A program made the translations under genes and the position numbers. A stretch of 64,000 nucleotides of DNA from Flammula alnicola. Taxonomy: Eukaryota; Basidiomycota; Agaricomycetes; Agaricales; Strophariaceae. The stretch is taken from contig JADNRV010000181.1 of the NCBI GenBank assembly GCA_015499995.1, forward strand, positions 1-64,000, in the 5' to 3' direction. Each line of letters begins with the position of its first letter. Position 1 is the first letter of the stretch. Below are positions 13,326 through 25,057 of this stretch, one piece after another. The notes beneath the pieces are model-generated. The model was not told the DNA's origin, did not search any database, and saw only the letters and a program-made list of their open reading frames with translations.

Positions 13326-14842
13326 TTATTTACCAGTAGCAGGACGAACGGGCTGGAGAGTAGGCCTCATATCGATATGCGCAGCCGACGCTAGTAGGAA
13401 GCAGCTGGTGTCAGTGCCATCTCCCTGAATACGTGAAGAAGCATCAGTTAAAACGTTCTGACCGGGATGGCGGGAAGCACGTACAATCATCGTAACAGGG
13501 AATCCTGGGTCAAAGTCTACGAAACTCTCCAAATACTTGATTTGCTCCTTGCTCAGAGAAATTTCGAGAGCTTCGATGTTGGCGAGCAGATGCTCGACTT
13601 TACGGCCTCCAATGATGGGGAAAACGTAGGCTGTCTTCTGCATGAGGTATGCGATGGCCACTATAAATAGTAGAAACGAGATGAGGAGCAACTCGGGAAT
13701 GACGGGTGATTGCAATGGTTGCTTGCCTGAAGTAATGCTCTTCGCTCCAATATCTGCCGCCACTTTCTCGAGGGCCTTACAAACCCTCTTTTGTTGGTCG
13801 TTACGTTCCCATTCAGGTTCAGTGAGCGTACGGCCTTTCTCTCCAGAGTGACGACGCCTTTCTTCTTCTGCGTCAGTCCGAATCTTGCCTGCCGCAAGTA
13901 CGTTCCACGGACAAAGAGCCATGCCTGGCAATATAAAAAAACATTGAGCGAAGTTCCGCGATAAATCTACTCGAAGCATACCTTCGACTCTCGCCATCGG
14001 AATAATGTCGCGTTCGAATGAACGTTCCATTACATTCCAAGCTCCTTGGTATACGACGAATGGCGTCAACGCATGATCCCGCGCATACTGATTGGCTTTC
14101 GAAACCACCCATGCAGGTGTGTCGGAAACACCCTGCAAATTTTTATTTAAGTAACAGAGAAGCGAATATTATCGAGACGGCTTACAAGATACAAAACTTT
14201 GCCCTGTAAGATGAGTGTATGGAGGGACCTCATCACCTCCTCCACGCTCGTGTCCCAGTCCCACCAATGAAGATACAGGAGATCGATATAGGTCGTTCGG
14301 AGTTTCTTCAAAGAAGCTTCGACGGAGATATGCAACGACTTCGCATTGTTGCCGACGTATGAAATTTGCTGTTGGACCGATTTATTGCGGTTTTTGAAGT
14401 TCGTCGTATACTGGCACAGGCTTCAGCTTTTACATAGCTCAAGTCTCAAACGGAGAATGACGCACCTTCGTCGCAATGAACAACTGGTCCCTGATCCCTC
14501 GCGTCTCTGCCCACTCTCCAACGAACATCTCAGACGTCTCGTCCTGGCTAAAAAGTCACAATTCGAGAGCTTTAACGAGGAATATAGGACTGTACGTGAT
14601 GAAAATACTCACTAGTTGTTTGCAGTGTCGATGAAGTTTCCGCCGTTCTCGTAGTAGGCATCTAGCAGTTTGAAGCTTGACTCTTTATCCATGCTACCCA
14701 TGCCCGCATCTTGCCATTTATCCCCAATACTCATCGCTCCGAGCGCCAAAGGTGAGACATGCACGCCAGCATTAGGAGAGAAGACGCGGTAGCGACCAAG
14801 GCCCGTCTTTGGGGGAGGAGGTGGACTCCAGAGAGGTGACAT
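13326..14842 (-). CDS. aryl-alcohol dehydrogenase (NADP+), copy 4
   Basis: Exons 14613-14842, 14466-14547, 14186-14410, 13982-14132, 13727-13924, 13485-13660 and 13326-13424 give 1161 bases (386 aa). The start [14 protein letters not shown] aligns with the other copies. An open frame continues upstream but adds only unrelated residues. Catalytic residues are Asp72, Tyr77, Lys104 and His152. Intron 5 (13661-13726) begins with GC instead of GT (CAG then gcaagc). Its length is divisible by three without a stop, so the unspliced frame reads through; homology to the other copies shows it must be an intron. A TATA-like element lies about 68 bases upstream. Function by family: NADPH-dependent aryl-alcohol/aldehyde oxidoreductase. 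Confidence 0.88.
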
Positions 14843-15632
14843 ATTTCTGCTGTCGAACGAAGGAAGGGATGGGAAGGTTTGGGAGCAATTAGAAAAAGAG
14901 GGTCGTTTATATGTGGTTCGAATAAAAGAGGAATAATGGCTCGGATGTTTCAAAAAGCGACTTGACGAACGCTGATGTCACTAAAGCTGTGGTGCGTCAT
15001 ACAGTCTTCTGAGACCATCGTGCGGCGCCGGTGGAATCACAGAATTAGGCCAGCCTGAGGCCGCAGGTCGACTTGGCCATTGACATGCCTCTCTTCCTTG
15101 GGAGTACATCTGACGAGTACTACATAGTCCCATACTTGTTGACTATATGGAAAAGAATTCCATTCGACGCGTCTTCTCTCGAAGAAGGGAGGTTCATAAG
15201 TAGCGCAAGCCGCCTTTGACGGTGAGGCTGCGGGACTCGGCGGTCGTCGTGCGTCGATCGAATCTCGAGAGCGAAGTATCGATTATTCGAGCTCCCTGCC
15301 ACTGCTCAGAGTCCGTAGTCGTTTTAATATTTCCAGTTGGCTTCACAAGAAGATCCTAAATCCAGAGGCCAGAGTTCGTGAAGGAAGAGATCTAGAAGCT
15401 GGGGCGAGTACTCCCACGACATCGCGCGACGCGAACGCGCGTCTAACACATCACGCCGACGATTTTGGTTGCCTATTTACATAGCGTTATGTAACGCAGC
15501 CTATGTTTCAAAACCGAAGGCGACCTCCGTCAAAACCTTCACCTGCGTTTACGATGTGTTTACCACCCGTCCTCCCACCCTAAGCAAGAAGTTATCCACC
15601 CAATACACAGAGCGTCAACGGATTCCTTCATC
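14843..15632. other. intergenic between AAD copy 4 and the HNH remnant
   Basis: The AAD promoter lies on the left. The right side (about 15507-15590) shares a stretch with 17187-17270, taken to be the old upstream region of the HNH-type gene. No other gene is seen. Confidence 0.5.
15507..15590 (+). repeat. upstream region of HNH remnant, duplicated at 17187-17270
   Basis: Both stretches share TCAAAAC(C/T)GAAGGCGACCTCC, then ACCTTCACCTGC and a GATG(T/A)GTTT core at the same spacing. The second copy is followed by an ATG with a Pro-rich start, so it may be the 5' end of a second, lost HNH-type gene. Confidence 0.65.
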
Positions 15633-16944
15633 ATGGCCACAGCTCCTCCTCCTCAGATTAACGTCTACACTTCGTTACCTCGGACTTGTGGCACTTGGCG
15701 CCGACCTCGAGGTTGAACCTACCAATTGGCGTTGGATCCATTGCCTCACTCTCCCACTCGAGAAGCTCCACGCACTCCAATTCTCGCAGAAGCCATACAA
15801 ATGGATCCGCTATGCCATTGGAGTCGTTGTTGGAGCAGAAGGCGACCTCTCTACCAGTTCCGATTCGCCCAATGCTGTGGACTACGACGCTGCCATCCTA
15901 CCAGCTGACTCCGCCGATCTATACTATCACATCAGCAATGAGGGGAAGCGAAGGATATTCCCCGTCGATCCTCAGATCGTGCGCACAAGCATCACAAGTT
16001 CTAGTGTGCACACCCCTCGGAGGGATGACTTCAGGGAAGAAGTTTCAGAGCGGGATGGAAAGCGTTGCATCTTGACAGGGTTTAGGGACATGTACTGCGA
16101 CGCCGTGCACCTTCTTGCCCACAGCCAGGGCGATACCGTATGCTACTCTCACTTTCAATCTGTCCTCGCTCACCATTGCAATCGCGGTAGTACATCTCAA
16201 CTTAAACTCAGCACCGCAGTCGAGACTCTGCCAGAGGCGACATCATAGAAGATATCGACAGCGTCCGAAACGGCCTTTTTCTAAACAAGATCCTTCACGT
16301 CGCATTTGGTAAAGATCTCGCATTTTTAGTGGTGCGTGCCGCTTGTACGATACCTAATCGGAGCCTAATGGTGCCAATAAGCAGACGCCCAACTTTGCCC
16401 TGAACACGGACGACATCGACCCCACCGCACCACCGACAGAGAAGAGGTGTACATCACATGTCTTTGGGGATGATATCCCCACTTTGGAACTCCATCCGCG
16501 CTTTCGAATCCAGATTCATGATACTCCTGAGTACCCCCCTGCCATTGTCTTCGACGCTGTCTACGCTGGCGCTGTACTTTACCATTTCGGCACTCAGTCA
16601 GTGAAAGATAACATCACCGCATCTTGGAAAGACATTTTCTACCCCAGTGAGGTCATGACCATGGCACACGCGGATTATAAGGAAAACGTTGATGAACGAG
16701 CCACCGCTGCGGAGAGGAAACAAACCCCCAAGACCGGGAGCGTGCCGCGCGCCATGAAGCTCGCTGTGAAGCTCGCCGCCAACCCGACACCTTCGACATG
16801 CTCATGACCCTGCCATATGCCATGGTGCCACGGAATGAGCTGCAGGCGGTGTTGAGAGAAGCCAAAGAGAAGGCAGAGGCAGCGGAGCAGAGACGTGTGC
16901 AGGAGAAAGTCAATGCATGGGCGAGGCAAGTCACTGCTGTATAG
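15633..16944 (+). pseudogene. HNH-endonuclease-like gene, broken
   Basis: Conceptual exons contain an HNH-like core in which CILTG is followed by CDAVHLLAHSQGD, then QHRSRD, IDSVRNGLFLN and a tail rich in Glu/Ala/Arg ending RQVTAV. This resembles the large family of uncharacterised agaricomycete HNH proteins. Two introns are plausible (16138-16190 and 16332-16384). Three defects are visible. The frame from ATG 15633 (MATAPPPQINVYTSLP) must shift to reach the LEVEPTNWRW segment. A TAA at 16203-16205 interrupts the stretch between YIST and TQHRSRD. A further shift near 16785 separates KLAVKLAAN from DTFDMLM. Skipping to a later acceptor could avoid the TAA but would drop conserved residues. I judge it a recent pseudogene; assembly errors are the alternative. 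Confidence 0.7.
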
Positions 16945-18290
16945 CGTGCATGTAAAATAGTACTAGCCTGAGACACATGAATTCTGTATTTTGTAGTCTG
17001 ACCTTCGATATGTACTGTAGCCTACCTCTAGATATTTGTAGTAATCAACTTAATGCCTTCATCTCAAGTGTTTGTTTGGAAAGGTTTTCACCTCGATTTT
17101 GCGCCGTAGCTGCTAAGTCTTTCGTCTTCCATAATCGAAAATACTGAACAGACAGATGTGGGATTTGGACCACATAACACCGACCAGGTCAAAACTGAAG
17201 GCGACCTCCATCAAGACCTTCACCTGCCCTTGCGATGAGTTTGCCAGCACCACCTACACCCAACGTCAACGGACAGCCATCCTCATCCACCATAATTCTC
17301 CTTTTCGTTGTAGCCACCCGTCCCTCTAGCCGAAGATCTCATCAAAAAGACGAAGACAGCGAGTCAAGGAGGAGCCGCCTCCTGCTCCCATGCCGTATCC
17401 GCCTTACCACCACTGCATAACGTTCAAGTTGATCATGAATTTGCCTAGCACTCGGAAACCAATGTTGAATCACAGGTAGCGGGTGGTTGGCAAGTGAAAA
17501 TTAGTAATGGAAGACTCCCCCGTCAAATAAGTCCAGATTGTACCGGTTCTCGCAACACGTAGATAATTTCGCGGAGAAGCTGTACAATTGCTTTGAGTTT
17601 AAGGAGGATATGAAGGCGGTGATCTGAGATCCGAAGTATGAGGCGCATAAGCGCCGGGAAAGTTAGGTCATGACCGGAGAGTATCGACAGCGTGTCGAGA
17701 AGATGTTGCATACGCGTTCTGCCTTAAACCGTTCGCGAGGATATGAGCGTACGGATGGGGCCAACGCAATACACTCAGACACGTACAGCTTCCCAGTAAG
17801 CAAAGATAGGCAAGTCGACATTCAGATCTGAAAGGTGACACATTTACTCCTTCCGACCAGCAGTTGGAAAGGGGACTGAGGAGTAACTTGGTTTAAAGTT
17901 TTGATAAAGAAAGCTGCGAAAGAGATATTTTAGGAGAAGGAACAAAGGATGTGCTGAGAACGACGACCATCGATTATCAATGCCTTAAGGACCGACCTTA
18001 GTTGACTAACAGCCTGAGACGTTGTCCAGCCCATTTTCGAGTCCCGGTTAGTGGATAGGATTTTGCGCCCCGTAAGCTGAGATAAGAAGGGAGTGACCGA
18101 AGTGTTTCACTGTAAGATGAAAAGATGTTAATTGTGACGCATAAGGGCAGCGGCTGGCAGCTAAGGTTGAGAAAAAATTGGGCATACAATGATCACAATG
18201 ATCCAGCGATAGATAGAATACATGTTCAAAATCTACCGTCTTCTTGATGCGATCGGCGCTTCAATAAAATATCAGACGTCCATGACATTC
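16945..18290. other. gene-poor stretch with an HNH 5'-end copy
   Basis: 17187-17270 repeats the upstream region of the HNH remnant, and a short frame from 17235 begins MSLPAPPTPNVNG and soon loses sense. The rest (17420-18290) shows no recognisable gene. Confidence 0.5.
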
Positions 18291-18830
18291 GTATCCATGA
18301 GTCATGTTCTGCAAGGGATAAACAATAATCAATGAAGACTGGATCGCCTTGAAGTCAACGACTAACAGAAGTTCCAGATTGAGATAACGTACCGAGGTGG
18401 ACAACTCTCAAGCCGGACCCTTTGTACTTAAATTTCTCGGAGTCGAGAGCCTGATGAGCCCTGCAGACGACATTTTCTCGGTCGACTGATAGGCTATGTT
18501 CCTAGTTAAGGCTCGTTCTCGGTTTGATGATGTCTCTAATGTTCTTTAGTGAAAATTTTACCGGATGCAAGGACCCCTATGGCATAAGGATCATCTCTAC
18601 CTGGATTAAACCGTCAATCAATGATATCGCTGGATCTCGGAGGCGTACCTCGGGAGCAATCATATCGCGTTTGAATGTGTGCTCGACACTGCCCGGCCAT
18701 TCGAAGCCTTTTGATAGACGACGATGTAACGGCACAAGGCCATGAATCCCTCGCCCTCTGTTTAGCTCCTAACCGACCCCATGCAGCTCCGGCTGTCGCA
18801 CAGCAGATGGTTGACGCATATATGCACACC
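18290..18830 (-). pseudogene. aryl-alcohol dehydrogenase relic A
   Basis: The minus strand keeps traces of AAD exons 4 and 5. One segment reads HTFKRDMIAPE directly before a GTACGC donor, matching the [13 protein letters not shown] end of exon 4. The exon 5 region around 18380-18560 still resembles the KxVCRALEK and AGKI segments at the nucleotide level. Stops and shifts abound. It is tandemly repeated by relic B. Conserved flanks (GATAAACAATAA near 18315 and near 18890) mark the duplication unit. Confidence 0.55.
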
Positions 18831-18859
18831 ACGTTCGTTTGCTCTCAAGCGCCGTCGAC

Positions 18860-19420
18860 ACTTGCAAGTATGAGTCATCTACTGCAAAAGATAAACAATA
18901 ACTGAGTCGCCACGAAGTCAACGACCTTCAAATACAAATACAAATTGCAAGTTGAGAACGTACCCAAGTAAACTTTTTTCGAGCTACACATTCTAAATCC
19001 ATTGAGACAAGGTCTGCATACGCTTCCTTAGTGGAACGCCATCCATTCTCCTTCCTCAGTGACATTGCATAGTTGTCCGTGGCACAAGAACCACCTCTAA
19101 TGGGAAAGAACAACCATTAAAACCAAAATCAACGAGGTTCCAGTCTCTCAATTTAGCACGTACCACCAAACCTAACCCTCTAAGCACTCATAGTATCCTC
19201 CATTCGAATAGTACCCACTCGACTCTGCCCGTGCCATTCAAAGCCTCTTGACAGACGACGAACCGTGGCATAAGGACATGACGCCCCTGCGCAGTGTTCC
19301 GCCCTAAGCCTCCACTAGTAAAAACCCATGGACACGCAGCTCTGCCAGTGTCCGTCGATTCCCTAAGAAACACTTCGATTTAATACAGTGCAGGGTTGAC
19401 GCATATACTCGAGTATGCAC
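18860..19420 (-). pseudogene. aryl-alcohol dehydrogenase relic B
   Basis: A minus-strand frame at 19188-19373 reads MPRFVVCQEALN followed by VLFEW, a decayed form of the [11 protein letters not shown] and SFERD parts of AAD exon 4. The left side shares nucleotide stretches with relic A, including GATAAACAATAA and GAAGTCAACGAC. It is more decayed than the inverted copy at 26421-27085. Confidence 0.5.
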
Positions 19421-20005
19421 AACGTGGACGTACTTACTGTACTTACTCCTCAGGTAGTCCGGAAGCCCATTGCGCGTCTGTGTTTCATGACCATCGCCGA
19501 CGCATGCGTCCGATTCCGCAAGCATTGAGAGGCGTGGCTTGTAGCGAAGGTGGAGCACGATCGAATTCAGCTAGTGCGTTTACATAAAGAGAGTTCGCCA
19601 AGCCGACGAGGCAACATGCACATTGCATATAACTACCAGTTATCACTTTCCGCATCCGAAGTTGGCTCTACCAGTACAAGACTTTCACAAGGGATTGACG
19701 CAAGAATTCATGATGATGGCGAAAGAGAACAGGAGCCAAAGAATTCTTAAAAAATAATCACACAGATGGAAAATTATCTTTTATTTTCGACATATCCAAA
19801 AACAAATCTCCTTGTGGACAGGATCCCCTCGAAGGATCCACATCGCAGAACAAGGAATCGAAAAAAAAAGAATGACATTCTAATCTATGTACGTTATGTT
19901 ACTGCATCCACTTTCCACCAGTATGCTGTTTGTATTCAAGAGCTAGAGCGGGGTTGACACCAATAAGAGGCAAGAGACAAAAAGACGGGGAGGCGCGCGA
20001 GGTAA
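19421..20005. other. intergenic, 3' flank of desaturase 1
   Basis: No gene is recognised. A short A/G-rich run (about 19858-19875) and the 3' untranslated side of desaturase 1 are present. Confidence 0.45.
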
Positions 20006-21659
20006 TCAGCCGAGGATGCCCTCGCTGTCCGAGTACGCCGTGCTGCTGGCATAAGCCGAGCTGAGTTCGTTATATCGTGCAATCTTCAACCGTTGACTAG
20101 GAGGAACCGCCTTGTCGTCCAATCCCTGTCGCATACCACCGTGCAGCACACCGACACGCTTCATCGCGAGCAACTACCATAAAAATGTCAGATACGCGTC
20201 GCCAAGAGTGATACCAGAAACTCACGTTGTGGGCAGCGTTTGAATGGTCGTACACACCACCGAAGAAGGCTGTCGTGGCGTCCTTGCCAATGAACTTGAG
20301 CAGCAGATGCGGGCCTCCTGGATGCTCGTCAATGAAGGACGAGACGTCGTGGATAAATCCGGAGATAAGGATGAGAGGTCGCTTCAGGGATTGCTCTTGG
20401 TCTGAAGGAATAATATTAGCAAATCGCGGCAAAGAAGCGTGAACGGTTGAACGTACAGCTGTCCCAGCTGATGACGGGAAGATCGTTGCTGTCGGTCGGC
20501 CACGCAAGTCTCTCCTGTGTCTCCTTCAACTTCTTCAACTCCATCGTCAATTGTCCCTTACGGACTTCATTTTCAGGGAAAACCTGGAAATGAGATAAGC
20601 AACAGCGGGATACGCTAGTGAAAATAAAAGGGTACCTTGAGATGGCTGGCGAGCCCGAGCTTCTTGCATGTCCAGATGAACCACTTCGTGGGGTCATACT
20701 GATACCACTTGATGGCGTTGCGGTAATCCATGGGGAACTGATGATGGAAATTGTGATAACCTTCACCGATGGTCACAAGCGCAGTCGCGAAGTGGTCTTT
20801 CGGCGTGTGCTTGTCATCGAAAGGGGTCTCTCCGAGCCAGTGAGCGAGAGAGTTGACGCAGAAAGTGGACTATATGCATCAAGTCAGAAATGCGACGTCG
20901 ACAGGAAAAAATAGAGAAACGTACGTGATGCACAAAGCACAACCTAAGGACACCGGCGTACACATACCCACCACGCGCATCGCCCCAGAGCAGCCACGGA
21001 ATGACAGTCGGAACGATAAAGCTGACAATAATGATCAAGGGAAGGTAGTATTTGTGTTGCCACCTGACGACGGCGGTCTTGCTCAAGTCGCTAACATCGG
21101 CAACGCCGGGCTTTCTGCGAGGCTTGACGAGCATCCAGCCGATGTGGGAGAAGAAGAAGCCGTTGTGGGCGTTGTAAGGGTCGAGGTCGGTGTCGGTGTA
21201 GCGATGGTGAGCGCGGTGACCTCGTGACCACCACTTGATGGACCCTTCGACGGCGCCGGCACCCGCGAGGGCAAGGAAATATTGGAGAGGGATGGACGCG
21301 TTATACGAGCGATGTGCCCACAGACGGTGATACCCCGCCGTGATACCCAGGCCTGTCACGAAATAATAGAAGACGGCGAACAAAAAAGTCTCCCAGCGCA
21401 GCTTCGTGAAGTAGGCCCCAATGATGCCCATGATTGGGGTAGCTGTGAGAATGATGACGCTCAACCAGTTGAGTTCCTTCCGGAAGTTGTTCCACGAGAA
21501 AGGAGGCAGGGGTTTCACTGTCTTGAGCGTGTGCTCGACATAGTTGTCCGGGATGTTGAGGTCGGAGGGCGTGTGGTCATCGGCAGCGTGAGCAGCCTTT
21601 TGCTGGGGGGAAATTGGGGGGGTCATGGGTGCAAGTTTCGTCGGCGAGACGGACGACAT
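20006..21659 (-). CDS. Delta-9 acyl-CoA desaturase with C-terminal cytochrome b5 domain, copy 1
   Basis: Exons 20925-21659, 20636-20869, 20457-20583, 20226-20401 and 20006-20173 join to 1440 bases (479 aa). The first in-frame ATG is at 21659 ([11 protein letters not shown]). It introduces a cis double bond into palmitoyl/stearoyl-CoA in the ER membrane (Ole1 type). The three histidine boxes are HRLWAH (111-116), HRAHH (148-152) and HNFHH (284-288), which bind the di-iron centre. Hydrophobic segments precede box 1 and follow box 2. The cytochrome b5-like end carries HPGG with the heme His near 392 and a second candidate in HSNAAHN. It forms a head-to-head pair with the paralogue at 23269, and intron positions are the same in both. 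Length fits fungal Delta-9 desaturases. Confidence 0.93.
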
Positions 21660-23268
21660 GGATGTGGTCGACGTCGAGGTCGTAAAGAAAGGAAAGAAAG
21701 ACGGTGACAAATAAAAAGAGGGGAGAGGCGCAGGGTTGACTATTTATTCATGACCATCATTTCTTTGGGGATTCACTCTGGTGCGGGGTTGTACAATATT
21801 CATCAACTGCTCCGCGGAATCTCCCTTCCCCCCCATCATTCCAGTAAGGGATCTTTGTGCTATTTGCATCTGGGCATCCTCCAGGCTGGCCTCACCGTCG
21901 TCTCGAGCCCCTTCGACGCAGTACACGACGTCCCCAACGGATACAAGTGCATAGCCGTCGACACGGTCACGTGCAGATGGTGTCTCCTGCAATTTTTGGG
22001 GAGTCCAGGAAAGGAAGGTCCCCACGGCCATGTTGCTTTCACATGTTGCCCTGTAGAAACGTGATGACGTACGTCGCACCAGAGTGAGAGTCACTACCCC
22101 GGCGATACTCGTTTCAATAATCCCCCAAAGTCTACTGACTCTGGTCTGGGGGCATCCACGCATTGCCCTCGGTCAAGCCAAGCTCAGGGTTCCCGGAATG
22201 GGTACTTTTTAAGCGCTCCCGGCAGATAGTGACAGAAGCTAGACGCATCTGAAAAACGCCCCAACAAGTTGTGGTGTGGTGCACCTCGACTTTAGAAGGA
22301 GAGTTGCGAACTTGTGGGGCGACGATTTCATCATGAGCATGCACATCGACTGCGGTGGATGTATTAGGGTTGGAGCATTCGTTCTCTGATATGGGCTGAT
22401 TATTGGGTGGCCAAGTGGGGTCCTTTTACCAAGGATTGTCCGATACAACGCTGGTTGCGAACCCGAACATTCGATTTCTGTCACTGTAGTTAAGCATGGT
22501 GTTAGCAAGTTCTGGAAGTTCTGGAAGTTGTGGTCTAATTCTTGTGTCACCGTTGTAGTCAACTGTGGAAGCTTTTCTCGGTCTCCTTGGAGGGTGTCGC
22601 CATTCATGCCGCACCGATCCTTGTGCATTTCTAGTTATCGAAGCTGAACAGAGCTTGGCAATCGTGCTAAATGTATCCGGCACCGTTTACGCGGATCCTC
22701 GATCGTGCAAGCAGAATGGTGCTATTTTACATATCAAAAATACCAGAAACGATGCACTGTGTTGCATAGCCGGATTGAAAAATACGGTTCTCCATATGTA
22801 GGCGATCGAGTGAAAAGTTTCGATCGTTGTGCATTTCTCACGTGCATTGATTGACGCCCGTGGGCCGTAGTAGTAGTAAGTAGATTACACGGCTTCGTGA
22901 ACGCCGGGGCCCGAGAGTATCAACAAATGGTGGTTATTCTTCAAAGAAAACGATATATCTGATTCGTCACCGAGGTTCAGAAATACATCCATGCTCGCCC
23001 TTTATTCTGGTTCTGCCAACAAGGCACTGGAAGCGGTCAATTGATATTGATGTTCAAACTCCGAGCTGTCGTCCTTCCTCACGCCATGCAGTCATGACAT
23101 GGATATGTACTATTAAAAGTCCAGAAAATCTACCTGACTGCGGCGAGTAAAGAGAAAAGGCTCGATGGGACTAATGAACGTGGAGTTCATATTTGTATAA
23201 TGTCATTGGCATAAAACTTACGTTTTCGTTTTTTTCACTGCATACCCTCCCCCTTCTTTAGGACTGCC
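21660..23268. promoter_or_regulatory. shared 1.6-kb divergent promoter region of the two desaturases
   Basis: The two desaturase genes read outward from this stretch. Open frames inside it (e.g. around 21750-22160 and 22240-22680) have no recognisable domains. I see no specific operator that I can name. Confidence 0.5.
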
Positions 23269-25057
23269 ATGGCGTCTCCAGTCCTGGCCCTCGTTGAGGA
23301 TGTCTGTCCGGCACAGTTCCTACCATTGACACCACCTATATCCCCGAAATCGAAGCCCTTCACCCTCGTCGCCTCCAAGAAGGCCACGTCGTCGTCAACC
23401 CCGGCCCCTGAGCAGCCCCACACCAACTACGTCGAACACACGCTCAGAACCGAGCAGCCTCTACCCCCACTCTCATGGTCCAACTTCCACACCGAGCTCA
23501 ACTGGCTGAACGTCGCCATCATCTGCGTCATGCCCGTCCTCGGCCTCCTCGCCGCCTACTTCACCCCACTGCGCTGGGAAACCCTCGCTTTCGCCGTCTT
23601 TTACTATTTCGTCACAGGGATGGGGATCACCGCGGGGTACCACCGGCTCTGGGCACACCGGTCGTACAACGCGAGCCCCGTGCTGCAGTACTACCTCGCC
23701 ATCACTGCCTCGGGCGCCGTGCAAGGCTCGATCAAGTGGTGGTGCAGGGGACATCGCGCGCACCATCGATACACGGACACGGACCTGGACCCGTACAATG
23801 CGCACAAGGGCTTCTTCTACTCCCACGTTGGCTGGATCATGCTCAAGCCCCGCCGCAGGCCCGGCGTCGCCGACGTCAGCGACCTGAGCAGCAGCGACGT
23901 CGTCCGGTGGCAGCACAAGTGGTTCATCCCGCTGATCCTCATCGTGGGGTTCGCCATACCGACTATCGTACCGTGGTACTTCTGGAGTGACGCGTGGGGC
24001 GGCTACGTATACGCCGGAGTCCTGAGGTTGTGCTTTGTACATCACGTGTGTTTTTCTCTCCTCATTCACACTGGTTTAAGTTATCCCCACTCTGCAAATC
24101 TATTCCTGACCTCCATTTTGCCTCTATTATTTAATGCTCTTCAACATTCCTCGTACCGCAGTCGACGTTCTGCGTCAACTCGCTCGCGCATTGGCTAGGC
24201 GAAACCCCGTTCGATGATAAACATACACCCCGCGATCACTTTGCGACCGCGCTTGTGACGATCGGCGAGGGTTACCATAATTTCCACCATCAGTTCCCCA
24301 TGGACTACCGCAACGCCATCAAGTGGTATCAGTATGACCCCACGAAGTGGTTCATCTGGGCCTGCCAGCAGATCGGACTTGCCAGCCATCTCAAGGCACG
24401 TTTGTGCCTTCGTGCGTGGGATTCGCGTGCTGATACCATTGTTATTTTCTGCAGGTCTTCCCAGGGAACGAAATACGCAAAGGCCAGTTAACGATGGAGT
24501 TGAAGAAGTTGAAAGAAACACAAGAACGACTCGTGTGGCCTATAGATAGCAATGATCTGCGCGTTGTCAGCTGGGAAAGCTGTACGTTTATTTTTTTTTG
24601 GTCGACGAAAACTCCGACTCCCCATTTGTTAACCGAATTTCCTCTTCTTTCCAATAGTCCAAGAACAGTCTGAGACACGGTCCCTGATCCTCGTTTCCGG
24701 ATTTATCCATGATGTTTCGTCATTCCTCGACGAACATCCCGGCGGGAGGCATCTTCTCACGAAGCTGGTCGGCCAAGACGCGACGACGGCGTTCTTTGGA
24801 GGGGTCTATGACCATTCAAACGCGGCTCACAACGTATGCTCTTTCTTGGTCCCCAACCCACTTTGTTGCTCACATTGTTTTGATTGTGATAGCTCCTCGC
24901 GATGAAGCGCGTCGGTGTCCTATATGGAGGCATGCCAACGTGTTTCGATGAATCCGCCGTTCCTCCCAGTCAACGTCTACAGATCGCAAAATACAGCGAC
25001 ATCAACTCTTGCGCTAGCAGTACCGCTTGCTCCGACGGCCGCGGCAGCCCCAGCTAA
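23269..25057 (+). CDS. Delta-9 acyl-CoA desaturase with C-terminal cytochrome b5 domain, copy 2
   Basis: Exons 23269-24045, 24162-24395, 24455-24581, 24658-24833 and 24893-25057 join to 1479 bases (492 aa). Exons 2-4 have exactly the same lengths as in copy 1. Histidine boxes: HRLWAH (125-130), HRAHH (162-166) and HNFHH (298-302). Cytochrome b5 HPGG has its His near 406. Intron 2 (24396-24454) starts with GC rather than GT (AAG then gcacgt); the paralogue has GT at this site. The N-terminus and the last exon are the most divergent parts: the tail is Ser/Cys-rich here (ends DGRGSPS) and Tyr/Ser-rich in copy 1. The GC-rich exon 1 produces a long antisense frame (23473-24069) that is a shadow. 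Reaction: ER-bound fatty acyl-CoA 9-desaturation with cytochrome b5 electron supply within the same chain. Confidence 0.92.

Noticed and set aside
15469..16248. Intact HNH-type gene starting at 15469
   Set aside because: The frame has no ATG at its start (TTG) and ends before the conserved DSVRNGLFLN part; the three lesions favour a pseudogene.
23473..24069. 198-codon frame on the minus strand inside desaturase 2
   Set aside because: It is antisense to a GC-rich exon with clear histidine boxes on the plus strand and has no domain of its own.
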